A stretch of DNA of 64,000 nt from Advenella incenata (GCF_004217095.1 NZ_SHKO01000002.1:434001-498000), one strand, 5' to 3'; positions 36,471 through 45,379 are shown, counted from the stretch's first letter. Made by a program: numbers and translations. The notes: generated by a model not told the origin, from the sequence alone.

Positions 36471-37214
36471 ATGAGCAGCAAAGCCAATTATGATTTTTCG
36501 CACCGCACTGCCGTGGTGACCGGTGCCAGTAGCGGGATCGGCCTGGATATTGCGCAGCGCCTGCTGGCTGCCGGGGCCAATGTGACAGTCTGGGACTTGA
36601 AGGCGCCGCCGCAGGCGTTGCAGCAGCAGGGTGTGCGGTTTGATCCGGTTGACGTTTGTGATGACCGCTCTGTACAAGCCGCTTGCAATGCCGTCGTAGC
36701 CAATTGCGGGCAGATCGATATGCTGGTCAATTGTGCTGGCTTCGCCGGTTCTACATTGCCGCTGGAAGAGAGCGATCCGCAGGAATGGCAGCGAGTGATT
36801 GCCGTCAATCTGCTGGGGGTATACAACACCTGTCGGGCGGCTGTTCCTGTGATGAAGCAGGCACAGGCAGCGCGTATCGTCAATATCGCTTCGCTGGCAG
36901 GCAAGGAAGGCACGCCAAACGCCTCGGCCTATAGCGCGGCCAAAGCGGCGGTGCTGGCGCTGACCAAATCACTGGGCAAGGAACTGGCGCAAACCCAGGT
37001 CCGTGTGAATGCCATTGCGCCTGCCGCGATTAACACGACGCTGTTGCAGCAGATGTCGCCGGCACATGTGCAGACGATGATAGACAAAAGCCCGATGAAG
37101 CGGCTGGGCGAATGTGAAGAAGTGTCCGAACTAACTCTATGGCTGCTGTCCGCCTCATGCTCGTTCAGCACGGGCGCGGTGTTTGACCTTTCCGGCGGTC
37201 GCGCCACCTATTGA
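36471..37214 (+). CDS. Short-chain dehydrogenase/reductase (first of a pair)
   Basis: A 247-residue classical SDR. The cofactor motif is VTGASSGIGLDIAQRL at residues 14-29; NCAGFAGS is the second motif; the catalytic YSAAK is near residue 157; C-terminal FDLSGGRATY is family-typical. An acidic residue (D in VWDLKAPP) after strand 2 favours NAD(H). It starts 2 bp after the cupin stop. It probably oxidises a hydroxyl group of a sugar acid or hydroxyacid, but the substrate is unknown. Confidence 0.85.
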   Translation: MSSKANYDFSHRTAVVTGASSGIGLDIAQRLLAAGANVTVWDLKAPPQALQQQGVRFDPVDVCDDRSVQAACNAVVANCGQIDMLVNCAGFAGSTLPLEESDPQEWQRVIAVNLLGVYNTCRAAVPVMKQAQAARIVNIASLAGKEGTPNASAYSAAKAAVLALTKSLGKELAQTQVRVNAIAPAAINTTLLQQMSPAHVQTMIDKSPMKRLGECEEVSELTLWLLSASCSFSTGAVFDLSGGRATY

Positions 37215-37230
37215 TCATATTGGAAAACTC

Positions 37231-37956
37231 ATGAGTTTCAGACAAGATTTGCTTGAAGGAAAAACCGCGGTGGTTACCGGCGGCACCCAGGGTATAGGAC
37301 GCGCCATCACAGAGGAACTGGCCGCGTTGGGCGCGCGGGTTTATGCCGCCGGCCTGCCATCTGCCAGCCAGGAATCGTACCGCCACGCGACAGTGACAGA
37401 GGTCATCGTTGACGTGACCAGTGACAAGGACGTGGCGGCGTTCGCAGCGTCCCTGGACAAAGTGGATGTGTTGATCAATTGCGCGGGCATCATCGCCCGA
37501 GTCGAGGAGTTCAAACTACCCGTGTTCGAGCGGGTGATTGATGTCAATCTGGTGGGTACCATGCGTTTGTGCGAGGCCTTGCGTCCCTTGCTTGCTGCAT
37601 CTACCGGTTGTATTGTGAACATGGCCTCCATGCTCAGCTTTTTTGGGGGCGGACTGGTGCCTGGTTACAGCGCCAGCAAGGGAGGCATTGCGCAACTGAC
37701 CAAATCGCTGGCCATTGCTTACGCGGCAGACGGCATTCGCGTCAATGCAGTCGCTCCGGGCTGGATCGCCACACCCCTGACTGAAGCGCTGCAGAAGGAT
37801 GAGAGCCGGGCCCGGCCCATTCTGGACCGCACGCCCCTCAAGCGCTGGGGAACCCCCGAAGACGTGGCGCGTGCAGTCATCTTTCTGTGTTCGGATGCGT
37901 CTTCATTCATGACGGGTGTTATCATGCCGGTTGATGGTGGCTATATGGTAACTTGA
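37231..37956 (+). CDS. Short-chain dehydrogenase/reductase (second of a pair)
   Basis: A 241-residue SDR. The cofactor motif is VTGGTQGIGRAITEEL near residues 14-29, NCAG is near residue 81, and the catalytic YSASKGGIAQL is near 145; it ends VIMPVDGGYMVT. The ATG at 37231 is preferred to an in-frame TTG inside the upstream gene. It lies 16 bp after the first SDR. It resembles KduD/gluconate 5-dehydrogenase types, which suits a sugar-acid pathway (inference). Confidence 0.84.
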   Translation: MSFRQDLLEGKTAVVTGGTQGIGRAITEELAALGARVYAAGLPSASQESYRHATVTEVIVDVTSDKDVAAFAASLDKVDVLINCAGIIARVEEFKLPVFERVIDVNLVGTMRLCEALRPLLAASTGCIVNMASMLSFFGGGLVPGYSASKGGIAQLTKSLAIAYAADGIRVNAVAPGWIATPLTEALQKDESRARPILDRTPLKRWGTPEDVARAVIFLCSDASSFMTGVIMPVDGGYMVT

Positions 37957-37965
37957 ATTTTCATC

Positions 37966-38778
37966 ATGACAATATCGACTTTCCCGCAGGACAAGACTGG
38001 TCAGCCGGTGGCCGGCACCGCTTCCTTCTCCAAATTCATGCGCGTACTGGATGCGATCGCTGGCAACGCAGGGCCGGGCGTCACGATCCAGGATCTGAGC
38101 GTGTCGGTGGGCTATCCCAAACCGACGCTATACCGGATCGTGGATGCCTTGCTGGCCGAAGGCCTGATCATCAATAAAGGCGGACAGTTGTTTGGTCTGG
38201 GACCGCGCCTGATCAGTCTGGCCAGCCAGGCGCTGGAGACCTCCGATCTTCGCAAGGTGTGCCGGGAGCAGTTGATGGCGCTGCGCGATCTGACCAGTGA
38301 GACCGTTCATCTGGCCGTACCGGTCAATGGCGCGATGACCTACATCGATAAACTGGAAAGCCCGCAGGCGGTGCGCATGAACTCGCGGCTGGGCAGCCAG
38401 GTCACCTTCTATTCAAGTTCAGTCGGCAAGGCGTATCTTGCTGCGCTCAAGGATGATGCGCACCGGCGCAGGCTTGTCGGCGCGATCACATTTGAAAAAT
38501 TCACAGACAATACATTGTCTGGCCCCGATGCGCTGTATCAGGAAATTCGCGATATCGAACAACAGGGGTATTCAGAAGATCGTGAAGAGAACGAGCTCGA
38601 TATTTTTTGTTATGGCTGCGCCATTGTAGATCAGCATGCCCGTCCGGTAGCATGTATCAGCATCAGTATCCCTCTGTTTCGCATTGCTGCCGATCGTCGC
38701 AAAACATATATTGAACCGCTCATGGATGCGTGTAAAGTCCTGTCCCAGAAGCTGCGCTTGCTCGATATTGACGCCTGA
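37966..38778 (+). CDS. IclR-family transcriptional regulator
   Basis: A 270-residue IclR regulator. The winged HTH is VTIQDLSVSVGYPKPTLYRIVDALLAEG near residues 40-65; the ligand domain has VRMNSRLGSQVTFYSSSVGKAYLAAL and the conserved C-terminal GCAIVDQHARPVACISISIP. It starts 9 bp after the second SDR, so it is in the operon it probably controls. The 23-bp palindrome at 34818-34840 is its likely operator (inference). Confidence 0.87.
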   Translation: MTISTFPQDKTGQPVAGTASFSKFMRVLDAIAGNAGPGVTIQDLSVSVGYPKPTLYRIVDALLAEGLIINKGGQLFGLGPRLISLASQALETSDLRKVCREQLMALRDLTSETVHLAVPVNGAMTYIDKLESPQAVRMNSRLGSQVTFYSSSVGKAYLAALKDDAHRRRLVGAITFEKFTDNTLSGPDALYQEIRDIEQQGYSEDREENELDIFCYGCAIVDQHARPVACISISIPLFRIAADRRKTYIEPLMDACKVLSQKLRLLDIDA

Positions 38779-39137
38779 GCGAGTGCTCGCGCCCGGCCCA
38801 ACCCGGGTCAAGCCATGAACCGATTCCAAGTTCAGTTCTGTGGCCATCTTCCGGCAAACGGTGATCGAGCCGGCCACGGTCGGGGTCACGACCGCGGTCC
38901 GCACCTTGCAAACTATTTCACTTGCATTAAGCACAAAAAACGGCGATCTGCGTACGAAAAAAATTACCCCAGAGATACGCATTGGATTGACAAGAAGATT
39001 TGAAAAGACAATAATCGCACCTGTACGTACAGGTTGTACGTACAGAGTCATGGCAAAGATAAGAAGCACGATCCACAGCCATGCACCAGACTATTCATTT
39101 TCTTTAATACTTCCCCTTTGACAAAAGGCTGGGTCGG
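38779..39137. other. 359-bp intergenic region with two TGTACGTACA operators
   Basis: Short frames occur here on both strands, but none has a recognisable domain or ribosome binding site. A CGGTCG/CGACCG hairpin lies near 38875-38893 without a U-tract. The right part is AT-rich and holds the paired TGTACGTACA palindromes, so it is read as the promoter of the permease operon. Confidence 0.6.
39021..39046. promoter_or_regulatory. Paired palindromic operators TGTACGTACA before the permease operon
   Basis: TGTACGTACA occurs at 39022-39031 and again at 39035-39044, 13 bp centre to centre; the first is extended to CTGTACGTACAG. It lies about 95-115 bp before the permease start. The same core is present twice at 24950 and 25015. 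The GntR/UTRA gene at the end of this operon (42436) or its paralogue at 25140 is the likely binder (inference). Confidence 0.75.
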
Positions 39138-40163
39138 ATGATGACACAAGAGCGTTCAATATTTCCCATGTTCCAAACCATGCAGAAAATCCCTGGTGGA
39201 TTGATGCTTATTCCCCTGATTCTGGGCTCGATACTGGGGACATTCGCCCCCGAAGCCCTTGGAATTGGCAGCTTTACTACAGCGCTGTTTCAAAACAGTG
39301 CCATGCCGCTAATTGCATTGCTGATTTTCGCTACCGGTACGCAGGTCAATATGCGCACCGGCGGCCCGATCCTGGCAACGGCAGGCACCATTCTTCTCTG
39401 TAAAACGATTATTCCGGCCAGCCTGATTGTGCTGCTGGGCAGCTTTGTTGGTATTGACGGCGTATGGGGTGTCTCTATCCTGGCGCTGCTGGCTGCATTC
39501 GACAACAGTAACGGCGGTCTGTGGCTCGCTTTTACCGGCCAGTATGGCGACGCCCGGGACCGGGGCGCTTATGTGGCCAGCGCCGTGAATGACGGACCAT
39601 TTTTCAGTCTGCTGTTTCTGGGCGCTTCGGGCCTGGGTGATATTCCGTTAATCGCGCTTGTCGCGGCATTGGTGCCTTTCCTGCTGGGCGTCCTGGTTGG
39701 TAATCTGGACCTGCAATGGCGCAAGGTGCTCGATCCCGTGCCCAATATCGTGATTCCATTTTTTGCATTTGCGCTGGGTACCGGCATCAATCTGTCGGCG
39801 ATCGTCAGTGGTGGCACGACCGGCATCATCCTGGGCTTTCTGATTAGCCCCATTACCGGTTTCCTGGTTTATATGGGGTACAAAATCATCCTGCGGCGCG
39901 GCGGTAAAAGCGGCATCGGCTTTGCCGCTGGTACGACCGCAGGCAATGCCATTGCGACACCGGCCATTGTGGCTGCTGCCGATCCACGCTTTCAGGTCTA
40001 TGTTGAAACTGCGACCGCGCAGGTCGCGGCATGCGTGCTGATCAGTTCAATCATGGCGCCGCTGCTGGCTTCTTATTTCCTGAAAAAATCTGGTGAATTA
40101 AAACCGGTAGATGACGGTATCTCGGGCGTTGCTGCGACTGCCGGGGAACCGGCGAAGTTATGA
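39138..40163 (+). CDS. 2-keto-3-deoxygluconate permease family transporter
   Basis: A 341-residue inner-membrane protein of the KdgT family, with about ten helices. Family stretches are PGGLMLIPLILGSILGTFAPEAL near the start, AAFDNSNGGLWLAFTGQYGD and GTTAGNAIATPAIVAAADP. KdgT is a proton symporter for 2-keto-3-deoxygluconate; relatives accompany four-carbon acid-sugar genes. Here it overlaps the DUF1537 kinase gene by 4 bp, so it likely imports that kinase's substrate, such as D-threonate or D-erythronate (inference). Two adjacent ATGs (39138, 39141) could serve as start. Confidence 0.87.
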   Translation: MMTQERSIFPMFQTMQKIPGGLMLIPLILGSILGTFAPEALGIGSFTTALFQNSAMPLIALLIFATGTQVNMRTGGPILATAGTILLCKTIIPASLIVLLGSFVGIDGVWGVSILALLAAFDNSNGGLWLAFTGQYGDARDRGAYVASAVNDGPFFSLLFLGASGLGDIPLIALVAALVPFLLGVLVGNLDLQWRKVLDPVPNIVIPFFAFALGTGINLSAIVSGGTTGIILGFLISPITGFLVYMGYKIILRRGGKSGIGFAAGTTAGNAIATPAIVAAADPRFQVYVETATAQVAACVLISSIMAPLLASYFLKKSGELKPVDDGISGVAATAGEPAKL

Positions 40164-41374
40164 AGCCGCAGATAGCAATCATTGCGGATGATCTGACTGG
40201 CGCCGGAGATTCGGCCGTGCAGTTCGTTCGCTGTGGCTGGGAAACACAGTTGTATGTGGGTGGTTCCGAAGAGGCTTTTGCGTTGGGCGATATGCAGGCG
40301 CAAGTGGTTTCGGTCAACAGCAACAGCCGGGCCATGGCACCGCAGGCGGCAGCCCAGGCGGTTGCCCGCGAAATGCAGACTTTTCGCCAGCATGACGTGC
40401 GCCATGTATTCAAGAAGGTAGATTCCACCTTGCGTGGGGCATTCGCAGCGGAGATTGAAGCGGCCCGCCAGCAATGGCATGAGAATGCGATCGCCGTGGT
40501 ATGCCCGGCCTATCCCGCCACCGGCAGAACATTGGAAAATGGCGTGTTGTTGGTCAATGGCATTCCGGTGACAGAAACCTCGGCGGGGACCGATCCGGTC
40601 ACTCCCGTCACGGAAAGTTCCGTGCCGGTAATGCTCGACTGCAATCTGGTCAGCCCGACGCTAGAGGATACGCCAGCCACGCTTGCGCAGAAAATCGGCA
40701 GTGGCGGACCGATCGTGGTGGTGGATGCCCGTACAGACGCCGATCTGAAACGGCTGGCACAGGCCATTGTGATGCTTGGCGAGCGTGCGTTGCCGGTGGG
40801 CGCTGGCGGACTGGCAATGGCGATGGCTGCCGCGTGGGCCAGTGACCCTGATTCAGGTGACATCGTTTTGGCCGTGGTGACCTCGCAGCACAGTGCCACG
40901 CGTGCGCAGGTGACTGCGCTGCAAGAGCACGGTGCGACGATATTGACTGCCGAGCCGCAAGTGCTGGGTGATGATGCCCTGTGGCAGTCATGGCAGCAGC
41001 AGATGCTTGCACGTGTCGCCGGCGGCGACGATGCCAGCCGGATTCTGGTGCTGCTGGCGCCTGCCCGCCAGGTGCCCGGGCTGACCTCGGCTCTGGTTGC
41101 CCGTCGTCTTGGCCAACTGGCGCTGGCGATTGTGCGTGCCGGCAAGGTCCGCGGCCTGATCGCTACCGGCGGCGACGGTGCCGAGCAGGTGATGTCGGCT
41201 TTGCAGGCGACCGGTATCCGCCTGATAGATGAAGTGTCCGGAGGGGTTCCTTTGGGCACGCTGATTGGCGGCGAATATGCCGGTATGCCGATTGTGACCA
41301 AGGCAGGTGGCTTTGGTTCGGAAAATGTTTTGATTCAGGCTGCAGAAACCCTGACGGAAAGGAAATTCAAATGA
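40160..41374 (+). CDS. dtnK: Four-carbon acid sugar kinase (DUF1537 family)
   Basis: A 404-residue kinase of the DUF1537/OtnK family. The N-terminal domain starts IAIIADDLTGAGDSAVQF, the acid-sugar binding site. The C-terminal nucleotide domain has ATGGDGAEQVMSAL and GVPLGTLIGGEYAGMPIVTKAGGFG. Family members phosphorylate D-threonate, D-erythronate or similar acids. Coupled by ATGA overlaps to a permease upstream and PdxA2 downstream, the pair typical of D-threonate/D-erythronate breakdown to dihydroxyacetone phosphate. The symbol follows that context; the true substrate is not proven. Confidence 0.85.
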   Translation: MKPQIAIIADDLTGAGDSAVQFVRCGWETQLYVGGSEEAFALGDMQAQVVSVNSNSRAMAPQAAAQAVAREMQTFRQHDVRHVFKKVDSTLRGAFAAEIEAARQQWHENAIAVVCPAYPATGRTLENGVLLVNGIPVTETSAGTDPVTPVTESSVPVMLDCNLVSPTLEDTPATLAQKIGSGGPIVVVDARTDADLKRLAQAIVMLGERALPVGAGGLAMAMAAAWASDPDSGDIVLAVVTSQHSATRAQVTALQEHGATILTAEPQVLGDDALWQSWQQQMLARVAGGDDASRILVLLAPARQVPGLTSALVARRLGQLALAIVRAGKVRGLIATGGDGAEQVMSALQATGIRLIDEVSGGVPLGTLIGGEYAGMPIVTKAGGFGSENVLIQAAETLTERKFK

Positions 41375-42414
41375 GCACGAAAAAATTGCCCGTATTGGCG
41401 GTAACCGTTGGCGACGTCGCCGGCATTGGTCCTGAAATTACAGCCAAAATGCTGTTGAACCATCCTGGCCTGCGCGATATTGCCAAATTTGTCGTCATCG
41501 GTGATGTGGCTGCACTGCGCAAGGCGGTGTTGAACCTGAACGGAGACGTGAGCAAGGTGCGGGAAATTTCGGCACCGGGGCAAGCGACCAACGAAGCGGG
41601 CACCATCGAGATCATCCAGGTGGGACCGTCTCTTGAGGACGTCGAGCTGGGCAAGCTGGACGCACGTGCCGGCGCCGGCTCTGCGCTGTTTGTCATGAAA
41701 GCCTGTGATCTGGCCCGCAAGGGTGAGGTTGACGGCATCGTCACCGCGCCGTTGAACAAAGCAGCCATGCATCTGGGTGGGCATAAGTGGCCCGGTCATA
41801 CCGAACTGCTGGCCCATGAATTCGGTGTCAAAAATTATTCTCTGGTGCTCTCGGCCGGTGATCTGTATGTATTTCACGCGACCACGCATGTGTCGTTGCG
41901 CCAGGCCATCGACGATGTGAACCCCAAGCGCATGGACGATATTTTGCAGCTGGTTCATGCTTTTTCCAAAGCCCTTAATCGCCAGGACGAGCCGATTGCC
42001 GTTTCTGGCCTGAATCCGCACGCTGGCGAGAACAATATCTTCGGTACGGAAGACAGTGCTATATTAACGCCTGCCATCGAACGGGCCAAAGCGGCGGGTA
42101 TCAATGCTGTGGGACCCATTCCGGCAGATGCCCTCTGGCCGCAGGCTGTGCGAGGCAAATGGAAATTTCTGGTTGCGTGCTATCACGATCAGGGACATGC
42201 GCCATTTAAGGCAGTATACGGCGATGATGGTGTAAATATCACAGTTGGCTTGCCGGTTGTGCGCGTCTCTGTGGATCATGGCACCGCGTTTGATATTGCT
42301 GGTCAGAACATCGCACGTGAAGAAAGCCTGATTCTGGCTGCCGAGCGTGCAGCCAGCCTCTCCCTTGGCTGGTCTTCAGTATGGGAAGCAGCTTCAAAAT
42401 CGGAAGGGGTATAG
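41371..42414 (+). CDS. pdxA2: 4-phosphoerythronate/4-phospho-D-threonate dehydrogenase
   Basis: A 347-residue PdxA-family dehydrogenase. VGDVAGIGPEITAKML opens it. Metal ligands are in GHTELLAHEFG, ATTHVSLRQAI and CYHDQGHAPFK; NHE-like PHAGENNIFGTED also matches. PdxA2 oxidises and decarboxylates the 4-phospho acid to dihydroxyacetone phosphate, rather than serving vitamin B6 synthesis; the operon with a DUF1537 kinase makes PdxA2 more likely than PdxA. Its start overlaps the kinase stop codon by 4 bp. Confidence 0.9.
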   Translation: MSTKKLPVLAVTVGDVAGIGPEITAKMLLNHPGLRDIAKFVVIGDVAALRKAVLNLNGDVSKVREISAPGQATNEAGTIEIIQVGPSLEDVELGKLDARAGAGSALFVMKACDLARKGEVDGIVTAPLNKAAMHLGGHKWPGHTELLAHEFGVKNYSLVLSAGDLYVFHATTHVSLRQAIDDVNPKRMDDILQLVHAFSKALNRQDEPIAVSGLNPHAGENNIFGTEDSAILTPAIERAKAAGINAVGPIPADALWPQAVRGKWKFLVACYHDQGHAPFKAVYGDDGVNITVGLPVVRVSVDHGTAFDIAGQNIAREESLILAAERAASLSLGWSSVWEAASKSEGV

Positions 42415-42435
42415 TTTTATTTTGGCGGGGATATC

Positions 42436-43221
42436 GTGCTTTATCTGAAAAAAATCGACGTAAAAAACAAAGGTAAAGAGGCGTTGTACAGGCAGGTTGC
42501 CGACAGCCTGAAAACCGCCATCTCTGAAAATCGGCTGCCTCCGGGCAGTCCGATTCCAAGCGAGAACGCGCTGTGCGGACACTTCAATGTGGCACGCAGC
42601 GTCGTGCGCCAGGCCCTGGCGCTGCTGGTTGACGATGGATATATTCTGAAACAGGCTGGCCGCTCTTCCGTGGTTGCTCCCCGCATGAAACACCGGCGCA
42701 ATCTGCAAAACTCGCTCAGCTTGCATGCGCAGCTCGAACGCGAGGGAACGCACCTGCAGACGTCGGTGATCCGACTGGAAGAGGCCGCCTTTCCCGCAGA
42801 GGTTGCGGCGTTCTATGGCGACGTCGATGGTCTGCTGCTGGAACGCGTGCGGTATATTGACGATGAGCCTATTTCGTATGTGAAGACCTGGCTGCCCAAG
42901 GAATTTGCCTCCCTGAATAGCGAGGATCTGATCGATAAATCGCTACACCGTCAGTTGCTGGAGCGCTTTAATCGTGAGCCGCAGCAGGGGCGCAATCAGA
43001 TTCAGACGGTTCCCAGCGACAAGATGCTGGCCAACTATCTTAAAGTGAAAAAAAGCGATGCGCTGCTGCAATTGCAGGCGTGTTATTACGATCAGCATGG
43101 ATTGCCGCTGGAGTGGTTCACTGCCTGGCATCGGGCCGACCGTGTCGTCTTTGATATCGCGGTGGACGCCTCGCTGGACAATAATATCCAGGTCAAGGAT
43201 TTTCAGCGATCAATCAAGTAG
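42436..43221 (+). CDS. GntR-family (UTRA type) regulator of the acid-sugar operon
   Basis: A 261-residue GntR regulator: winged HTH at about 15-80 (PIPSENALCGHFNVARSVVRQAL) and UTRA domain from about 100 (EREGTHLQTSVIRLEEAAFP). It starts at a GTG with GGGGA 6 bp upstream, 21 bp after pdxA2, so it is the last gene of the operon. It probably senses the acid sugar or its phosphate and binds the TGTACGTACA pair at 39022-39044. Its recognition helix differs from the GntR protein at 25140, although similar palindromes precede both loci. Confidence 0.87.
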   Translation: MLYLKKIDVKNKGKEALYRQVADSLKTAISENRLPPGSPIPSENALCGHFNVARSVVRQALALLVDDGYILKQAGRSSVVAPRMKHRRNLQNSLSLHAQLEREGTHLQTSVIRLEEAAFPAEVAAFYGDVDGLLLERVRYIDDEPISYVKTWLPKEFASLNSEDLIDKSLHRQLLERFNREPQQGRNQIQTVPSDKMLANYLKVKKSDALLQLQACYYDQHGLPLEWFTAWHRADRVVFDIAVDASLDNNIQVKDFQRSIK

Positions 43222-43255
43222 TTCAGATGCGTGGCGTGCTCACTGGCACGCCTAC

Positions 43256-43798
43256 TTATTGCGAGTCAATACAGTTGCTCTCAATATCACGCACTGCAAA
43301 CTTTGCTGCACGCTGCCAGGCCTGATCATTATCGCCGCGATAAGATAGCGTGCGCTCGCATACAGAGGCGTTTTGGTTCAGATCTACCATGGCATATTTG
43401 ATCCAGCCCACCAGCGTACTCATCTTGTGCACTTCGCCAAAAAGCAGGTGACTTGCCCCGGCCTTTTTCGCGTCGGCTGCCAATGCTTCAAGTCCCGGTT
43501 CCGCGGCATTACATGTGTCATTTTGACAGGCTAGCGGCACTGTTTTTATCTTTGTGTTTTGCGCCAGGCCATGGCCAATTGCCTTGCTCAGTGCCTGTAA
43601 ACGCCGGGCATGGTCGGCTGTCTGGTCTTTGACTTCGCCGGAGGTATCTTTAAAGGCGAAGTTCGCAGCGGCCAGTGTTAGCGGCGGTTTGGCTTGGGCG
43701 GTCACATTGAACGTGGCAGCAGCCAAACCGGTAAGCAGCAGCGACAATGGGCGCTGTCTGCAAGTAAAGCGATATAACGGCTGGTAAGCAAATGGCAT
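43256..43798 (-). CDS. DUF2380-type exported protein
   Basis: A 180-residue protein. A signal peptide covers about residues 1-37 (basic RFTCRQRPLSLLLTGLAAATFNVTAQA). The mature part LAAANFAFKDTSGEV and AGASHLLFGEVHKMSTLVGWIKYAMVDL resembles the DUF2380 family, whose function is unknown and which recalls TolB-like assembly proteins. The ATG at 43798 has AGGAGG upstream; longer frames lack a site. Five cysteines remain in the mature half. It is convergent with the GntR gene and follows the sirtuin gene by 165 bp in the same direction. Confidence 0.72.
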   Translation of the reverse strand: MPFAYQPLYRFTCRQRPLSLLLTGLAAATFNVTAQAKPPLTLAAANFAFKDTSGEVKDQTADHARRLQALSKAIGHGLAQNTKIKTVPLACQNDTCNAAEPGLEALAADAKKAGASHLLFGEVHKMSTLVGWIKYAMVDLNQNASVCERTLSYRGDNDQAWQRAAKFAVRDIESNCIDSQ

Positions 43799-43963
43799 GG
43801 CGGCCTCCTGTGATGGGGGAAGACGGACGCAGGGCGGGTCGTTTAAAGGCATTTCAACCATGAATGTAACGCAGGTTGAGCGGCAAGTCACGCGCGCAAA
43901 CCAGCAGGGGTGCGGCGCGTGCAGATAGGTGCAATGCCAGCCTGGCTATGGGCTCAAGACAAA

Positions 43964-44824
43964 TCAGTGCTGTGGTTTGCCGAAATAACCCATTTGGTCT
44001 AAAGTGCTTTGGATTTGGGATAAGGCCTGCTGCGCGCCCATGGCCAGTGAAACACTCTTTGTTGTTCTTTTTATATCTGCTTCGTGCATATTGATGCGAA
44101 CAATCGGTGCCTTCTGGCGCTCGCCAAAGTAGCGTACGGTGGCAATGGCGGTGCCCGCACCCAGTTCGACAATAACGGGGCGCCGGGTCTTTTTCAGCCA
44201 GGCCTGCAGATACTGGTGCTGCTGGCGGCTACGGGTGTCCACCCAATGCCAGTCGTTGAACATCATGATGTTGGGTCGGGCAAGTGAGCCACAGTGCGGG
44301 CAGCGCGGGGGCAGATTCAGCAACTGGCACCGTTGGGTATCTACTTGCGGCTCAAAGCCGTCAGCTGGCCAGATGTCCTGTTCGCAAACGTCTATGCATT
44401 GCAAATAGTGAATTGAGCCGTGGCATTCAACGATCTGCTCTGGTGCAAAGCCTGCTTTCTGGAACTGGCCGTCGACATTGCTGGTAAACACAAATGCATT
44501 ATTTGGCATTTGTGATGCTATTTGCCGCAGGATCTGAAATCCCGCGTGAGGGGTTGTCTCCCGATATAGGGCCAGGCGATGTCCATAAAACCCCCAGGCA
44601 AGCTCGGGGTGCTCGGGAAAATAAACGGGAGAGGCGATATCCTCGAAACAAATACCCGAGGCGCGCAGTGCCGGATAATGTTGCCAGAAGCCTTCAGCGC
44701 CGCGAAAATCGGGCAGCCCGGAATCCACACCCATACCGGCACCGGCAGTCACAAGCAGCCCGTCGGCTTCACTGATCAGCGTGGCCGCCTTTTTTATAAA
44801 GGCTTGTTGTGATGATGAGTTCAT
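43964..44824 (-). CDS. SIR2-family NAD-dependent protein deacylase
   Basis: A 286-residue sirtuin. The NAD site is GAGMGVDSGLPDFRG near residues 28-42 and TSNVDGQF near 114-121; the catalytic histidine is H135 in ECHGSIH. Zinc ligands are C143, C147, C175 and C178. It removes acyl groups from lysines using NAD. The domain is free-standing and full length, unlike the short SIR2 fused to defence effectors, so metabolic regulation is more likely than phage defence. The next gene downstream is a DUF2380 protein of unknown role. Confidence 0.9.
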   Translation of the reverse strand: MNSSSQQAFIKKAATLISEADGLLVTAGAGMGVDSGLPDFRGAEGFWQHYPALRASGICFEDIASPVYFPEHPELAWGFYGHRLALYRETTPHAGFQILRQIASQMPNNAFVFTSNVDGQFQKAGFAPEQIVECHGSIHYLQCIDVCEQDIWPADGFEPQVDTQRCQLLNLPPRCPHCGSLARPNIMMFNDWHWVDTRSRQQHQYLQAWLKKTRRPVIVELGAGTAIATVRYFGERQKAPIVRINMHEADIKRTTKSVSLAMGAQQALSQIQSTLDQMGYFGKPQH

Positions 44825-45379
44825 GAGAGGGCCGGCAGAGTTAATTTAATTTTTAATTGACGCAACAGGTAACGACCTATCTTCCCATATTTTCGGCACA
44901 GGCGCGAATTTTGGTCGCAGCTTGCAGGCAGAAAATCGTAAATGAATATCTATTTGCTCAGAATCATAATCTTATGTGGCAGATCGGCGATTTAAATGCA
45001 AGCCTGGATCGCCGATTGTCCGCCGCGCATACCGGACTTCAGATCACGGAGCGTTTTTCGCACCGATGCACTCAATTGGGGTAACGTTGAGGTTTGTGTC
45101 GCTTTCAAAAAGTGACGTGACAGTGTCAATATGCGCCCAACTAATAATGGAATAGGGCGAACGCTTAATTTATATTCGATCGTTTTTTGCGTTGTTTGTG
45201 GTTAAGTTATTAGATCACGATCCTGGAACTTTTACCTCAAATGTAATGGTTTTTTTATTCCGGGAGGCAAGCACCAAGCAGGGGGTGCGCCAACAGATTC
45301 GGCTGCGGCTTTGTTGCCAAAAACGCGAATCAGACACGGAGTCGCGAACTAAAAACGAAATTGCGAACCAAAAGCGCCA
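44825..45379. other. Intergenic region between the sirtuin gene and the tRNA terminator
   Basis: About 550 bp, AT-rich in the left and middle parts. Short frames occur but show no domain, no ribosome binding site and, for the one reaching 45497, antisense overlap with tRNA-Phe. The last 80 bp are rich in repeated CCAAAAA-like runs. Confidence 0.5.

Noticed and set aside
43964-44824. Sirtuin as a phage-defence effector
   Set aside because: It is a complete zinc-containing stand-alone deacylase with no fused defence domain and no defence neighbours.
44857-45084. A 75-codon frame after the sirtuin gene
   Set aside because: No ribosome binding site, no domain, atypical composition.
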